Shown: positions 1 to 9,800 of the stretch, in pieces
Position numbering within the stretch: position 1 is the stretch's first letter
Layout: every line of letters begins with the position of its first letter
From: an uncultured Saprospiraceae bacterium
Lineage (GTDB): Bacteria > Bacteroidota > Bacteroidia > Chitinophagales > Saprospiraceae
Direction: 5' to 3'
Length of the DNA: 34,380 bases
Assembly (NCBI GenBank): GCA_937918905.1
Contig: CAKZSH010000110.1
Coordinates: 1-34,380 of the forward strand
Notes under the pieces: generated by a model
The model's database searches: none
What the model was told of the DNA's origin: nothing
What the model saw: the letters and a program-made list of their open reading frames with translations, nothing else
Made by a program: the position numbers and the translations under genes

Positions 1-2416
1 TTACTTCTTTTTCCAAAACTTCTGTTCTAGCAATAAGGTTTGCTGTACGGATTCTAATAATGGAATAGATAAGACTAGTTAACAATACAATTGCAGAAAG
101 TATAAACCACCATCTTAAATAAATTGGTTTTTGCACATAAATAGGAATCGTTAAAAATTTATTAGACCAAGTGCTATTAGCATTTTTGGCTTTAACTAAA
201 ATATCAAAATTACCACTTGGTAAGCCATTGATATTGACGGTATTGCCATCCATCATTTTCCATTTATTGATAAAACCGTTGATTTTATAACAGTACTTAT
301 TGGCATCAGGTTTTTGAAAATCTAAAAGAGAAACTGTGACTTTAAAATTCTTTTCCGAAGGGGAAAGTTCTAAAATATTATCCTTTTGAAATGATGGCAA
401 TCTAGAAATCATTTCTCCTTTTTTTGTATCGAGTACTTCTATATTTGTAATTAGTAATGGAGCATCTTCTATTTGTTTAGGAAGATCATTTGGGTGGAAA
501 GTAGTGATTCCATTTAACCCTCCAAAAAATAAATTTCCGTCTGTATCTTGAAAGTGAGAGTTATAATTAAATTCATCGTAAGGTAAGCCATCTTCAGTAG
601 TGAAAGTAATGACCTCTTTTGTTTTTTTATTAAACTTCATTAGCCCTTGATTACTAGGTAACCATAAAAACCCATCATCATCTTCATAAACCGCATATAT
701 TAAATCATCAGATAGTCCATCTTTTTTGGTAAAAATTTTTGAAGTATTATTTTTTTTATCCCAATGAATCAATCCCCCTAATTTAGTTCCTAACCAAAAA
801 GTTTTGTCCTCTTTATCTTGATGAATATGAGTTATAAATTCATGTAGAAAGGTATTATTTTTTGTGGGGAAATGTTGGGTAAAACCAATGGTTGGATCAA
901 ATTCAAAAATACCTTTATCTGTTGAAATAAGATTTAAGTTTTCAAATTCAGCAAAAAATATAACTTGAATAGAATCGAATGCACTAAAATTATCTTGATG
1001 ATGAAATAGTAGAAATTCATCTTTGCTTTTATCATATCGATATAAACCTTTGGCAGAGCCAACCCATAAATGATTGGTCTTTTTATCTCGATGGATAAAA
1101 TGAATACTAGGTGAATTTACAACAGTCTGCGTTAAAAAGTATTTTTTTTCGATGGTCTGTTGAGATGGATTAACTTTGAAAATTTTGTGACGATGTAATG
1201 CCATCCAAATTTTGTTATCGTTCTCCCAGATTATATCTTTACCAGCTCGCCATTGTGATTTAGTGAATGTTAATTCTTTATCATTTTCTTCTCCTTGGAG
1301 GTCAATTTTATGTAAGCCACTTGTAGAAGTAACCCATAAGTCATTGTTGTCATCTTGTGCCATTTTACGGGCACTTGTGCCAGAGATAAAGTTCTGAAAA
1401 ATCTTTTTATTTAATTGGATATGGTAAATACCATCATGAGTATTCAACCATATGGAATTTGGATTTTCTAGAAAATAACTATTAGGGGTTATATTGGTTT
1501 TTTCTATTCCAAATGGCTCAATATCTATTATGGAAGAATCATCTAAATTAACGAATGATAGATCATAGGTTTCAGTTCCTTTTGAAAATAAATAATATCC
1601 AAGATGGAATCCATGTTGATTGATTTTATTCTCTCTTTTTATTTTATTGGAAAAGGAAGCAGGTTGGATAGGGCTATCAATATTTTCCTTTAAATAAATT
1701 TTTTTTCCTTGATGTAACCAAATTCGATTTTTTGGATCTTTATTAATATATAAATGTTGGTATGGAAGTTCTTCCTGCTTTATTATTTCTTGTTTAGAGG
1801 ATACGGTTAATAGATTCTTTCCTTGGGTTATCCAATAGGAATTATCTGTCGCCTTTTCAATATCAATATAAAATAGAGGTCTTTTATATGATGGCCCAGT
1901 ATTTAATATTACTTGATGAATTTTAGAAAATGAACCATCTAAATATTCAAAGATTTGCCCATTATCATAAATTAAACCAATAAAATGCGGTGCCTTAAAT
2001 ATAGGTCTGATTAAATTTTGTGTTGGAAAGGGCATTTTTTGTTTAAAGAAATGATTAAAGGAAACCAGGCTATCTTTTCCAAAAGGTAAAATAGAAATAT
2101 CGAAATTATTTGAACCCTCAATGGTATGATTAAACCAAATATTGCCTTCATGGTCTTCTACAATGTTGTGCATTGAATAAAAATCGTCATTATTTATTTT
2201 TCGTTTATAATTTTTAAATTCATACCCATCAAAGCGATAAGCACCCATCTCTGAAGTGAACCAAAGAAAACCTTGGGAATCTTTTAATCCAAACCGAAAA
2301 TCCCTTGTTTCTAATCCTTTCTCAAAATTATAATGACGGATACTAGTGATATATTCTTGCCCGAATAGGACAGAGGTATAGGATAGGAGGAAGAAGAAGT
2401 AGATTCGTTTTGACAC
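1..2416 (-). CDS. Hybrid two-component regulator, N-terminal part (runs off window)
   Basis: The minus-strand frame opens at a GTG (2416-2414) directly after an in-frame TAA and was checked as the same frame at both ends; it covers about 805 codons. A signal peptide (SKRIYFFFLLSYTSVLFGQ) leads into QEYIT, the same mature N-terminus as in both downstream paralogs. Then come Reg_prop-type beta-propeller repeats, a Y_Y_Y domain and one membrane helix (RWWFILSAIVLLTSLIYSII) close to the window edge, followed by the start of a coiled coil (NLIARTEVLEKEV). The histidine kinase, receiver and HTH are expected beyond base 1. In this family the propeller senses periplasmic ligands, often glycans. It is clearly more divergent from the other two than they are from each other, and it lacks their upstream direct repeat. 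Ligand unknown; no susC/susD genes are in view. Confidence 0.88.
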   Translation of the reverse strand, partial: MSKRIYFFFLLSYTSVLFGQEYITSIRHYNFEKGLETRDFRFGLKDSQGFLWFTSEMGAYRFDGYEFKNYKRKINNDDFYSMHNIVEDHEGNIWFNHTIEGSNNFDISILPFGKDSLVSFNHFFKQKMPFPTQNLIRPIFKAPHFIGLIYDNGQIFEYLDGSFSKIHQVILNTGPSYKRPLFYIDIEKATDNSYWITQGKNLLTVSSKQEIIKQEELPYQHLYINKDPKNRIWLHQGKKIYLKENIDSPIQPASFSNKIKRENKINQHGFHLGYYLFSKGTETYDLSFVNLDDSSIIDIEPFGIEKTNITPNSYFLENPNSIWLNTHDGIYHIQLNKKIFQNFISGTSARKMAQDDNNDLWVTSTSGLHKIDLQGEENDKELTFTKSQWRAGKDIIWENDNKIWMALHRHKIFKVNPSQQTIEKKYFLTQTVVNSPSIHFIHRDKKTNHLWVGSAKGLYRYDKSKDEFLLFHHQDNFSAFDSIQVIFFAEFENLNLISTDKGIFEFDPTIGFTQHFPTKNNTFLHEFITHIHQDKEDKTFWLGTKLGGLIHWDKKNNTSKIFTKKDGLSDDLIYAVYEDDDGFLWLPSNQGLMKFNKKTKEVITFTTEDGLPYDEFNYNSHFQDTDGNLFFGGLNGITTFHPNDLPKQIEDAPLLITNIEVLDTKKGEMISRLPSFQKDNILELSPSEKNFKVTVSLLDFQKPDANKYCYKINGFINKWKMMDGNTVNINGLPSGNFDILVKAKNANSTWSNKFLTIPIYVQKPIYLRWWFILSAIVLLTSLIYSIIRIRTANLIARTEVLEKEV

Positions 2417-2507
2417 TTATGTATTTTATGAGGCCAATATTATATGGAAATAAAAATAGGGAATTATTTCAAAATGCAGCTAATAAATTCTGCAAAGAAC
2501 ATAAAAA

Positions 2508-2542
2508 GTTGAATAGCGAAGCGAACTAATTAACTATTCAAC
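2508..2542. repeat. Short inverted repeat between two HTCS genes
   Basis: GTTGAATAG (2508-2516) and CTATTCAAC (2534-2542) form perfect 9-bp arms around a 17-nt spacer containing CGAAGCGAAC. It lies 20 bp beyond the stop codon of the middle HTCS and upstream of the first one. It could be a weak terminator, but no clear T-run follows on the minus strand. Confidence 0.5.
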
Positions 2543-2561
2543 ATAAAATCATTTAAAACCA

Positions 2562-5500
2562 TTATTTAAAATAATCAGAGGGAAGTTTTCCAAAACGAGC
2601 TTTATATAATTTTGAAAAATATTGAGGTGTAGAAAATCCTATTAAGTAAGAAACTTCAGATACCGTGGAATAAGCTTTGTTTTCCAAAAGTTGTCTTGCT
2701 TTTTGCAATTTAATTTCTTTTAAATAATTACCTGGAGTCAGTCCAGTTATTTTTTTGACTTTTCGATTAAGTTGTCGTTCGCCAATAGCCATCTCAAATG
2801 CCAACTGGCCTATCTTGAAATTTGGAGTCGTTACTTTTTCGAAAGCCATAGTTTCTAATTGTTTTAACCATTTTAAATCTGCAGATTCAAGTTGAGGTAA
2901 GTTAGGATTGGTATCCACATCATCGCTAGAGACTGGCTCTTCTTCAAAAGTTTCCTTTCTCAAAGCCGCATTTTCTAACAAACTACTTACACGAGCGGTC
3001 AACTCTTCTGGCTCAAAAGGTTTGATCAAATAATCATCTACTCCAAATGTAATTGCTTTGTCTTTATTATATTTAGAAGTTAGCGCAGTCAGTATAATTA
3101 CTGGAATAGATTGGAATCGTTCATCAGATTTTAATTTATCTAACAAGGTAAATCCATCCATTTCGGGCATCATGATATCTGAGATGATGAGATCAATTTT
3201 ATCATTTTTATTTAGTATTTGCAAGGCATGTATTCCATGATTTGCAATGATAGTATTTACATGAGGCGAGAGTAAGTCTTGAATAAAAACTTGCATACCT
3301 GGAGTGTCCTCGACGATTAAAACGGTATTTTTATTTTTATTAAAAGATGGTTTTTCATCGCTTACTCCAGCCAAAATTGTTTCGATTTCTTTTTGTTGGA
3401 CAATCTGTTCAAAGCTCTCTTCTTTAGGAAATTTTAAAGTAAAAGTACTTCCCTTTCCAATAGTAGAAGTTGCTGTTAATGTACCTCCCATCAATTCAGC
3501 CAAACCTCTGGATAACGCCAATCCAATTCCTAGTCCTCCATTTTGTTCATGTCTATTTTGTTCGGATTGATAAAAACGATCAAAGATTTTAGGTAATTCC
3601 TTTTCAGAGATTCCTGGACCACTATCAGTCACTTGAATAAGAATTTCATTTTTATGTTCTGAAATATTTAAAATAATTCGATCACAACATTTAGAGAACT
3701 TAAAAGCATTAGAAAGAAGATTCGTTACGATTTTTTGAATTTTTTTGGAGTCAACATTGAGTTGAATATCAAGAGGTAATTGAAAAAGTAATTGAAAGTC
3801 AATTTCTCTTTGTTGCGCTTGAATATCAAAGCCTGCTGCGCATTTTTTAATTTTAGAAAGAAAGTGGACAGGTTGTTTATTCAGTTGTAATTTTTGTAGA
3901 TCATATCTACTCAAGTCAAGAATTTCTTCTACCAAATCTTTTAGCGTTTCTCCGTTTTGTGCGATAGCCTTTAATGATCTCAATGTTTTTTCATCTAGTT
4001 GAGTGGTATTCATTAAATGTTTTAACGGACCAATAATGAGTGACAATGGCGTACGTAATTCATGTGTTACATTTGCAAAAAATTGAGTTTTTAGCGCATC
4101 CAGTTTTTGAAGTTCTTCTGCCTGTTTTTCTATAACTTCTTTATCCCGTTTAAGTTCTTCTGTACGTCGCGATACTACTTCTTCCAGTTCCAAATTTCTT
4201 TTAGTAAGTAATGCAGTCCTTCGATAGGAAACTAATTTTACAGCAACCCAAATAAATAAAAGTGTAGCTATAGCAAGGAACCACCATGTTTTATAAATAG
4301 GCTGAATAATATGAACTGGGATTTCTAGGATTTCATTTGACCATTGTCCATGAGCATCTTTACCTTTTATCAAAAGTGTATATTCACCATAAGGGAGTCC
4401 ATTGAATCGAAGAGAATGACCATCTATATTATTCCAATTATTCTCTAAGCCATCTATTTTATATACAAAATTATTTTGGTCAGGATCATCATAGTCAAGT
4501 AATGCAAATGATAATTTGATAGATTTGTCATTGGTATTAAATTCAATGCTTTTTGCTTGCTGATAGTCATCCCACATTGAAATCATTTCCCCTGTTTGGA
4601 AGTTCAAGGTTTCGATATTTGTAAGATAAACCTTCGCATTAAAATTCGTTAAATTAATTTCCTTAGGATAAAAAGCAGTAATTCCATTCAATCCTCCAAA
4701 GTATAATTTGCCATCTTTATCTTGAAAATGAGAGGTATAATTAAACTCATTATGAGCGATTCCGTCATTGGCAGTAAACGTATTAATCTCCTGTGTTTTT
4801 TTATTGAATCGCATCAAACCATTATTACTAGGTAACCATAAAAATCCATGCTCATCTTCATACACCGCATAAATCATGTTATCGGTAAGTCCGTCTTTAG
4901 TTGTAAACTGACGAGGTTTGCCTGAGGGAAAATCCCAATGAATCAAACCACCTTGAGCGGTACCTATCCAAAGTGTTCCATCTTGTAAATCAGTATGAAT
5001 AAAATTAATATAGTCAAATGGGAAATTATTGTTTTGGGTACAATAATGCTGCGTAATTCCTTTATTGTAATCTATTTGAAAAATTCCTTTTGAAGAAGCA
5101 ACTAATAAGTTTTTAGAATTATTGACTTCTTCAAAATCTCTAACAAGAGAAGAATTAATTTCATCAAAGCCATTTGTTTTTGGGTAAATAATAAAACTAT
5201 CTAATGGTAGATTATAGTGGTACAGTCCTCGTTGTGTTCCTGCCCAATAGGTTTCATTGATAATATCTTGGTGGACAGTATATATTTCTTCAATGTTTAC
5301 ATCTGCTTTTAACTTATAATTTTTAGCTTCCTTAAAATTGGTATTCTTGAATTTGTAAATCCTAGAATCCATATATCCCATCCAATAATCATTTTTGTTG
5401 TCTTTGGTAATACCTTGGCCAACTTTTATTTTTTTATCAATAAGTTTTGCAGTATTATTTTTTAATGGATCCAGTTCGTAAAAACCACTATAAGAAGCTA

Positions 5501-6590
5501 CCCATATTTTGTCATCATTTCCTCTAATAATTCCACGTGTACTTTTCTCATTTATATATTGGAAAAATGGATTCTTAGAAAAATGAACTCGATAGATACC
5601 ATTAAAAGTACATACCCAAATCGTATTTTCATTCTCAATAAAAAAACTGGAAATCGTATTTTTTTCTGATTCAATTCCCATTTGAGCAAAATCAATCTTT
5701 TCCTCATTTTGAGTATTGTAAAGTGTGAAATTAAAGGTTTTATTATTTTTAGATGCTATGATATATGGATATTGAGGATCCTTATAAAAATGTCCATTTC
5801 TATGAACGGATGGATCAATAAAAGGGAATTTTTTAATGAGACTATCTTCCTCTAAAAGAAATACTCCTCTTTCATAATTACTTAACCACACTCGATCGAA
5901 TGGATCTAATTCAAAAATAATATAGGCAGGAAGAGATATTTCTTTTTCAAATTTTCCATTGGGAGCTATCTTAAATAATTTAGAGTAGGTGCCTATCCAG
6001 AGATTTCCATTTTTATCTTTTCTAATGTAGGTCCAATATTTTTGGGCGGAAGGTTTAAAAGGATGGCTTGCTATATCTAAAATTTTTGTAAACACACCTT
6101 TAGAGTATTCATAAACTAGTCCTTGTTTACTTGTAATCCAAATAAGAGAGGTAGTTCGTTGGAAATCAAATCGACTAATTTCTTCAATAGGAAAAGGCAA
6201 TTTTTCTCCAAAAAAATCAGAGATACTGACTAAGGTATCTCTTCCAAAAGGAAGAATGAGAATATCATTAATATCTTTTCGTGCATTCGGATTCGGATGA
6301 TTAAACCATATATTTTTCTCATCATCCTCTGTTATTTGGTCAGTAAGTGCGAGGGGAGTCGTAGTTTTATTTCTGGGAAAATGCTTAAATTCATACCCAT
6401 CAAAACGGTAAGCACCTAAGTCTGTACCAAACCACATAAATCCTTGACTATCTTTAAAAGCAGTCTTTATATCACGAGTTTCCAACCCTTTATCAAGAAG
6501 ATAGTGTTGCACATTAGTAATGTATTCTTGTGCAGTAAGCACAAAAGAAGATAGGGTAAGTAAGAATAGAAAGATCGATTTTAAAATCAC
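2562..6590 (-). CDS. Hybrid two-component system (propeller/HK/receiver/AraC HTH), paralog A
   Basis: Single-protein signalling system of the Bacteroidota HTCS type. Taking the GTG at 6590 gives 1342 residues and a signal peptide (VILKSIFLFLLTLSSFVLTAQ) aligned with paralog B; a TTG at 6713 would add 41 residues without similarity to B. Order: signal peptide 1-20; periplasmic beta-propeller to about 680 with repeated LWIGT/GLYHY-type blades; Y_Y_Y about 690-760; membrane helix about 769-790 (TWWFLAIATLLFIWVAVKLV); coiled coil; HisKA with H843 in VTHELRTPLS; HATPase with N box TNLLSNAFKFSK and G boxes DSGPGIS and GGLGIGLALS; receiver with D1138 in SDIMMPEMDG and lysine in YLIKPF; C-terminal AraC HTH ending in FGKLPSDYFK. 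All catalytic residues are present. It senses a periplasmic ligand and should activate transcription; the target is not visible here. Confidence 0.93.
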   Translation of the reverse strand: MILKSIFLFLLTLSSFVLTAQEYITNVQHYLLDKGLETRDIKTAFKDSQGFMWFGTDLGAYRFDGYEFKHFPRNKTTTPLALTDQITEDDEKNIWFNHPNPNARKDINDILILPFGRDTLVSISDFFGEKLPFPIEEISRFDFQRTTSLIWITSKQGLVYEYSKGVFTKILDIASHPFKPSAQKYWTYIRKDKNGNLWIGTYSKLFKIAPNGKFEKEISLPAYIIFELDPFDRVWLSNYERGVFLLEEDSLIKKFPFIDPSVHRNGHFYKDPQYPYIIASKNNKTFNFTLYNTQNEEKIDFAQMGIESEKNTISSFFIENENTIWVCTFNGIYRVHFSKNPFFQYINEKSTRGIIRGNDDKIWVASYSGFYELDPLKNNTAKLIDKKIKVGQGITKDNKNDYWMGYMDSRIYKFKNTNFKEAKNYKLKADVNIEEIYTVHQDIINETYWAGTQRGLYHYNLPLDSFIIYPKTNGFDEINSSLVRDFEEVNNSKNLLVASSKGIFQIDYNKGITQHYCTQNNNFPFDYINFIHTDLQDGTLWIGTAQGGLIHWDFPSGKPRQFTTKDGLTDNMIYAVYEDEHGFLWLPSNNGLMRFNKKTQEINTFTANDGIAHNEFNYTSHFQDKDGKLYFGGLNGITAFYPKEINLTNFNAKVYLTNIETLNFQTGEMISMWDDYQQAKSIEFNTNDKSIKLSFALLDYDDPDQNNFVYKIDGLENNWNNIDGHSLRFNGLPYGEYTLLIKGKDAHGQWSNEILEIPVHIIQPIYKTWWFLAIATLLFIWVAVKLVSYRRTALLTKRNLELEEVVSRRTEELKRDKEVIEKQAEELQKLDALKTQFFANVTHELRTPLSLIIGPLKHLMNTTQLDEKTLRSLKAIAQNGETLKDLVEEILDLSRYDLQKLQLNKQPVHFLSKIKKCAAGFDIQAQQREIDFQLLFQLPLDIQLNVDSKKIQKIVTNLLSNAFKFSKCCDRIILNISEHKNEILIQVTDSGPGISEKELPKIFDRFYQSEQNRHEQNGGLGIGLALSRGLAELMGGTLTATSTIGKGSTFTLKFPKEESFEQIVQQKEIETILAGVSDEKPSFNKNKNTVLIVEDTPGMQVFIQDLLSPHVNTIIANHGIHALQILNKNDKIDLIISDIMMPEMDGFTLLDKLKSDERFQSIPVIILTALTSKYNKDKAITFGVDDYLIKPFEPEELTARVSSLLENAALRKETFEEEPVSSDDVDTNPNLPQLESADLKWLKQLETMAFEKVTTPNFKIGQLAFEMAIGERQLNRKVKKITGLTPGNYLKEIKLQKARQLLENKAYSTVSEVSYLIGFSTPQYFSKLYKARFGKLPSDYFK

Positions 6591-6699
6591 TTTATGGGTA
6601 AAAATTGTGTTTTGTTTGTATGTTAGTTTATTATTTTTTTTAAAGTTTTTTTGGGTAAACCGATTTTGAGAAGAATGTAAAATTAGAACTCGTAACAGG

Positions 6700-6734
6700 A
6701 AAAAAACAGACAATTCATTATAAAAAACTGGACA
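6700..6734 (-). promoter_or_regulatory. Candidate direct-repeat operator of HTCS paralog A
   Basis: On the plus strand, AAAAAACAGACA (ending 6712) and AAAAAACTGGACA (ending 6734) form a direct repeat with the GACA cores exactly 22 bp apart (6709 and 6731), two helical turns. It lies 120-145 bp upstream of the chosen GTG. AraC-type regulators typically bind direct repeats of this spacing, so autoregulation is a reasonable inference. Confidence 0.4.
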
Positions 6735-6862
6735 TTCTACACTATTATTAAGAAATGATCAATTTTTATTGATTGAGTTGAAAGGTTTACCAGATCTGTA
6801 TTTTTGGCAAAAAAAATACACGATAAAAAAATATCCAAACTAATTTTAAGAAAGTCTCTTAA

Positions 6863-9800
6863 TTATCTGAAATAATCTGAAGGAAGTTTTCCAAAACGCT
6901 TTTTATACAATTTGGAAAAATATTGAGGAGTAGTGAATCCAACCAAATAAGAAACTTCGGCTACCGTATCGTAAGCTTTGTTTTCTAGAAGTTGTCTTGC
7001 TTTTTGAAGTCTAATTTCTTTTAAATAATTACCTGGAGTAAGTCCAGTTATTTTTTTGACCTTTCGGTTGAGTTGTCGTTCGCCGATAGCCATCTCAAAT
7101 GCCAGCTGTCCTATTTTAAAATTAGGAGTTGTCACCTTTTCAAAAGATAAAGATTCTAATTGCTTTAACCATTTTAATTCTGCTGATTCGAGTGGAGGTA
7201 AATTTATGTTCACCTCAAGATCATTTTTAGAAATTATTTCGGGTACATAAGCCTCTTTCCTCAAAGCTACATTTTCTAACAAACTACTTACAGTAGCAAT
7301 CAATTCATCAGGATCAAACGGCTTGGTCAAATAATCATCTACCCCAAATGTAATTGCTTTGTCTTTATTATATTTAGCGGTAAGTGCAGTAAGCATAATT
7401 ACTGGAATAGATTGGAATCGTTCATCAGATTTTAATTTATCTAACAAGGTAAACCCATCCATTTCGGGCATCATGATATCAGAGATGATGAGATCAATTT
7501 TACCATTTTTATTTAGTATTTGCAAGGCATGTATTCCATGATTTGCAATGATAGTATTTACATAAGGCGAGAGTATGTCTTGAATAAAAATTTGCATACC
7601 TAGAGTGTCCTCGACGATTAAAACGGTATTTTTATTTTTTTTATTAAAAGAGACTTTTTCGTTGCCCACTTCAGCCAAGAGTGTTTCGATTTCTTTTTGT
7701 TGAGTAATTTTTTCGGAACGCTCTTCCTTAGGAAATTTAAAAGTAAAAGTGCTTCCTATTCCTAAAGTAGAGGTCGCAGTCAATGTTCCTCCCATCATTT
7801 TGGCCAAGCTTCTAGATAAAGCCAACCCAATACCTAGACCTCCATTTTGGTCGGTTCTATTTTGTTTGGATTGATAAAAACGATCAAAGATTTTAGGTAA
7901 TTCCTCTTCAGAGATTCCCGAACCACTATCAGTCACTTGAATAAGAATTTCGTTTTCATGTTCTGAAATATTTAAAACAATTCGGTCACAACACTTAGAG
8001 AATTTAAAAGCATTAGAAAGGAGATTCGTTACAATTTTTTGAATTTTTCTGGAGTCAACATTGAGTTGAATATCAAGAGGTAACTGAAAAAGTAATTGAA
8101 AATCTATTTCTCTTTGTTGCGCTTGAATATCAAAGCCTGCTGCGCATTTTTTGATTTTAGAAAGAAAGTGGACAGGTTGTTTATTCAGTTGTAATTTATG
8201 TAAATCATATCTACTCAAGTCAAGAATTTCTTCCACCAAATCTTTTAGCGTTTCTCCGTTTTGTGCGATAGCACTTAATGATCTCAATGTTTTTTCATCC
8301 AGTTGAGTGGTATTCATCAAGTGCTTTAATGGGCCAATAATAAGTGATAAGGGGGTACGTAATTCATGTGTTACATTTGCAAAAAATTGAGTTTTTAGCG
8401 CATCTAACTTTTGAAGTTCATCTGCTTGTTTTTCTATAACTTCTTTATCTTTTTGAAGTTCATTTGCTTGTTTTTCTATGACCTCTTTATCTTTTTGAAG
8501 TTCTGCAGTACGTTTAGAGACTTCTTGTTCGAGTTCTAAATTCCTTTTAGTGAGTAATGCAGTTTTTCTATAGGAAACTAATTTTGCAGTAACCCAAATA
8601 ATTAGAAGTGTAGCTATGGCAAGAAACCACCATGTTTTATAAATAGGTTGAATAATGCAAACTGGGATTTTTAGAATTTCATTTGACCATTGTCCATGAG
8701 GATCTTTACCTTTTATCAAAAGCGTATATTTACCATAAGGGAATCCATTAAATCGAAGAGAACGACCTTCTATATTATTCCAATTATTCTCTAAACCATC
8801 TATTTTATATTTAAAACTATTTTGGTCAGGATTATCATAATCGAGCAAAGCTAATGACAACTTAATGGATTTATCATTGGTATTAAATTCAATATTTTTT
8901 GTTTGCTGATAGTCATCCCACATTGAAATCATTTCCCCTGTTTGAAAATTCAAAGTTTCGATATTTCTAAGATGGATTTTTGCATTTGCATTTGATAAAT
9001 TAATTTCCTTAGGATGAAAAGCATTAACTCCTCTTAATCCTCCAAAGTATAGTCTCCCATCTTTATCTTGAAAATGAGATTGATAATTAAATTCATTATG
9101 AGAAATTCCATCATTGGTAGTAAGGGTATTGACCTCTTCTGTTTTCTTATTGAATCGCATCAAACCATTATTACTAGGCAACCATAAAAACCCATCCTCA
9201 TCTTCATACACCGCATAGACCATATTATCTGTAAGGCCATCTTTAGTTGTAATCTGACGAGGTTCTCCTGAGGGAAAATCCCAATGAATCAATCCACCTT
9301 GAGCAGTACCCATCCAAAGGGTTCCATCTTGTAAATCGGTATGAATAAAGTTGATATAATCAAACGGGAAATTATTGTTTTGGGAACAAAAATGATTCGT
9401 AATTCCTCTATTGGGGTCTATTTGAAAAATACCTTTTGAAGAAGCAACTAATATGTTTTTAGAACTATCGACATCTTTAATATCTCTGATGAGGGAAGTA
9501 TTAATTTCATCAAAGCCATTTGTTTTGGAGTAAATAGTAAAACTATCTGATTGTAAGTCGTAATGATAAAGTCCTCGTTGAGTTCCAGCCCAATAAGTAT
9601 TAGTCATATTGTTTTGATGAACCGTATATATGTCTCCTACGTTTTCGGCGGCTTTTAAGTTATAAATTTTGGCTTCGTCAAAATTGGAGTTTTCGAATTT
9701 ATAAATCTTAGAGGACATATATCCCATCCAATAATTACCTTCATTATCTTTTTTTATGCCTTGAGCGACATTAATTTTTTTATCAATAAGTTGAGAAGCA

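Noticed and set aside
3058-3240. Nearly identical 60-codon plus-strand frames at 3058-3240 and 7359-7541
   Set aside because: Both are antisense shadows of the receiver domains of the two HTCS paralogs; the similarity reflects the duplication, not a conserved small protein.
6591-6713. N-terminal extension of HTCS paralog A from TTG 6713
   Set aside because: The 41 extra residues are basic, have no counterpart in paralog B and overlap the shared leader and operator-like repeat; the GTG at 6590 aligns with the start of paralog B.
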